In this document: positions 62,990 to 64,000 of the stretch, piece after piece
Layout of the letters: each line of letters begins with the position of its first letter
Position numbering within the stretch: position 1 is the stretch's first letter
From: CAZUCE01 sp964619265
GTDB lineage: Bacteria; Planctomycetota; UBA1135; GCA-002686595
DNA length: 64,000 bases
Assembly: GCA_964619265.1 (NCBI GenBank)
Contig: CAZUCE010000001.1
Coordinates: 224,178 to 288,177, forward strand
Direction: 5' to 3'
Translations under genes and position numbers: made by a program
The notes under the pieces: generated by a model
Seen by the model: the letters and a program-made list of their open reading frames with translations, nothing else
Told to the model about the DNA's origin: nothing
Databases searched by the model: none

Positions 62990-63029
62990 CCACCCGGCGC
63001 GCCCCGCAAATGTGGGGAGCGCCGGGTGG
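62990..63029 (+). terminator. Second, longer hairpin after flagellin 2
   Basis: An 11-bp perfect stem (CCACCCGGCGC with GCGCCGGGTGG) encloses an inner CCCC/GGGG pair (63002-63005 with 63014-63017). It is very stable in calculated terms by eye and is probably the main terminator between flagellins 2 and 3. There is no U-tract. Confidence 0.65.
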
Positions 63030-63069
63030 TCTCGTAGGACCCATTCCAGGCTCTCCACAACCCGCTTCC

Positions 63070-63153
63070 CCGGCGGGAGTCAGGAATCGGGTTCCGCCGG
63101 CTCACCATGTTTTCTGGTGAGTCTCTCCCCCTGACTCCTCAATAGGAACCCGA
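63070..63153 (+). promoter_or_regulatory. Flagellin 3 leader with mutually exclusive RNA pairings
   Basis: Four perfect complementary pairs lie in the 89 bp before the ATG. Stem A: CCGGCGG (63070-63076) with CCGCCGG (63094-63100). Stem B: 63076-63084 with 63130-63138 (9 bp, GGAGTCAGG/CCTGACTCC). Stem C: 63087-63095 with 63145-63153 (9 bp, TCGGGTTCC/GGAACCCGA), which covers the ribosome binding site AGGA (63144-63147). Stem D: CTCACCA (63101-63107) with TGGTGAG (63115-63121). B and C cross, and A overlaps both, so the leader can fold in alternative ways with the ribosome binding site free or hidden. Confidence 0.55.
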
Positions 63154-63158
63154 CCCCC

Positions 63159-63974
63159 ATGGGACTCCGCGTCAACACCAACACCTTCTCCATCAACGCC
63201 CAGCGCAACCTGGGCCAGGTCTCCAACCGACTGGGCCGCAACTACGCGCGCCTGTCCTCCGGTCTGCGCATCGCGTCGGCCGCCGACGATGCCGCCGGAC
63301 TCGGCATCTCCGAGCGCATGCGCTCGGAAATCCGTTCGCTTGGGCAGGCAGCCCGCAACACCCAAGACGGCTTGTCGGTCACGCAGACCGCCGAGGCTTC
63401 CCTGGGTGAGGTCAACAACAACCTGAACCGGATGCGCGAACTGGCGGTCCAGGCCTCGACGGGAACGATCTCGGACGACGACCGCGCCATCATTCAGCAG
63501 GAGTTCGTAGCCCTGCAGGACGAAATCGACCGGATCGCTGACGACACGAGGTTCAACAGCCTGAACATCCTGGACGGCTCGACGGACATCGACATTCAAG
63601 TCGGGATCAGCCAGGGCGAAGAAATTCTGATCGAAGCGGTCGATGTGACCACGGGATCGCTCGGCATCGACGCCCTGGATGTTTCGACCGACGCTGGCGC
63701 CGAAGCCGCCCTGGCGACGCTCGACACCGCGATCAACACGGTGAACTCCGAGCGGGGGTCCCTGGGCGCGATCCAGAACCGACTCTCCTCGGCGTTCAAC
63801 TCGATCCAGGCGACTCGCGAAGGTCTCTCCCAAGCAGAGAGCCGTATCCGCGACGTGGACGTGGCCGCTGAGTCCGCCGACCTGACCCGGAACTCGATTC
63901 TTCAGCAGGCCGCGACCTCGATCCTTGGTCAAGCCAACACCCAGCCGCAGCTCGCTCTGAGCCTCCTCGGCTGA
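63159..63974 (+). CDS. fliC: Flagellin 3
   Basis: The 271-residue flagellin has the same short D0/D1 form (MGLRVNTNTFSINAQRNLGQ at the start; DVDVAAESADLTRNSILQQA near the end). It is highly similar to flagellin 2 at the DNA level, especially the last 150 bp. The ribosome binding site is weaker (AGGA 11 bases before the ATG) and lies in a leader that can form alternative hairpins. It ends 26 bp before the window edge, with an inverted repeat following. Confidence 0.97.
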   Translation: MGLRVNTNTFSINAQRNLGQVSNRLGRNYARLSSGLRIASAADDAAGLGISERMRSEIRSLGQAARNTQDGLSVTQTAEASLGEVNNNLNRMRELAVQASTGTISDDDRAIIQQEFVALQDEIDRIADDTRFNSLNILDGSTDIDIQVGISQGEEILIEAVDVTTGSLGIDALDVSTDAGAEAALATLDTAINTVNSERGSLGAIQNRLSSAFNSIQATREGLSQAESRIRDVDVAAESADLTRNSILQQAATSILGQANTQPQLALSLLG

Positions 63975-63980
63975 TCTCGA

Positions 63981-64000
63981 GGCGGCCCGCGCGGGCCGCC
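63981..64000 (+). terminator. Inverted repeat after flagellin 3 (at window edge)
   Basis: The last 20 bases are a perfect palindrome (GGCGGCCCGC followed by its complement), 6 bp after the flagellin 3 stop. It is probably the start of a terminator that continues or ends at the edge; what follows is not visible. Confidence 0.5.

Overview
The window is a gene-dense, high-GC bacterial chromosome segment. No phage, plasmid, insertion sequence, CRISPR array, tRNA or rRNA was seen. The mix of large secreted proteins without recognised folds, wHTH/kinase-STAND-TPR regulators, short flagellins, a tandem pair of MotB proteins and lineage-type small proteins suggests a flagellated Planctomycetota-like bacterium. 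That placement is an inference of moderate confidence, because no phylogenetic marker was compared.

Region 1 (1-8.2 kb): the end of a large surface-type protein; a minus-strand, translationally coupled operon ispG - CPBP membrane protease - hemE (isoprenoid and heme precursor synthesis); then, on plus, a FAD amine/amino-acid oxidase followed by a membrane-anchored protein of unknown function. Region 2 (8.4-14.2 kb): a divergent cluster for 4-hydroxyproline degradation. Minus strand: aldehyde dehydrogenase, GntR-type regulator with two winged helices, DapA-family deaminase/dehydratase. Plus strand: hydroxyproline epimerase and FAD D-amino acid dehydrogenase. The two arms share a 112-bp promoter region holding a perfect 12-bp palindrome, the likely operator. 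Together the enzymes would convert 4-hydroxyproline to 2-oxoglutarate.

Region 3 (14.4-38.6 kb): mixed. It holds a DUF2007 protein, a kelch/propeller-like lipoprotein, an aldo-keto reductase, a 1007-residue wHTH-AAA-TPR regulator, three small or RTX-type proteins, a coupled three-gene operon (Ser/Thr kinase fused to a STAND ATPase, DUF455 ferritin-like protein, ATP-grasp protein), a large secreted protein, two bacterial PH-domain membrane proteins (YdbS/YdbT type), a hydrolase-OsmC fusion, a hydrolase remnant, a secreted esterase-like protein and another signal-anchored unknown.

Region 4 (38.8-64 kb): flagellar genes. A minus-strand stator/switch operon runs MotE-like - motA - motB2 - motB1 - fliL - fliM - fliN. 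It is separated by a Tat-exported sugar-epimerase-like gene from a 14-gene minus-strand operon: pseudo-receiver/HATPase - membrane protein - STN/TPR protein - TPR protein - histidine kinase - sigma-54 response regulator - flgB - flgC - fliE - fliF - fliG - fliH - fliI - fliJ. Upstream lies a Fis-type regulator with no ATPase motifs, divergent from three consecutive short flagellin genes. The flagellin region carries several strong hairpins, including mutually exclusive pairings in the leader of the third flagellin.

The most unusual parts are the four uncharacterised genes at the head of the flagellar operon, the degenerate sigma-54-activator-like protein next to the flagellins, the kinase-STAND/DUF455/ATP-grasp operon, and the flagellin leader RNA.
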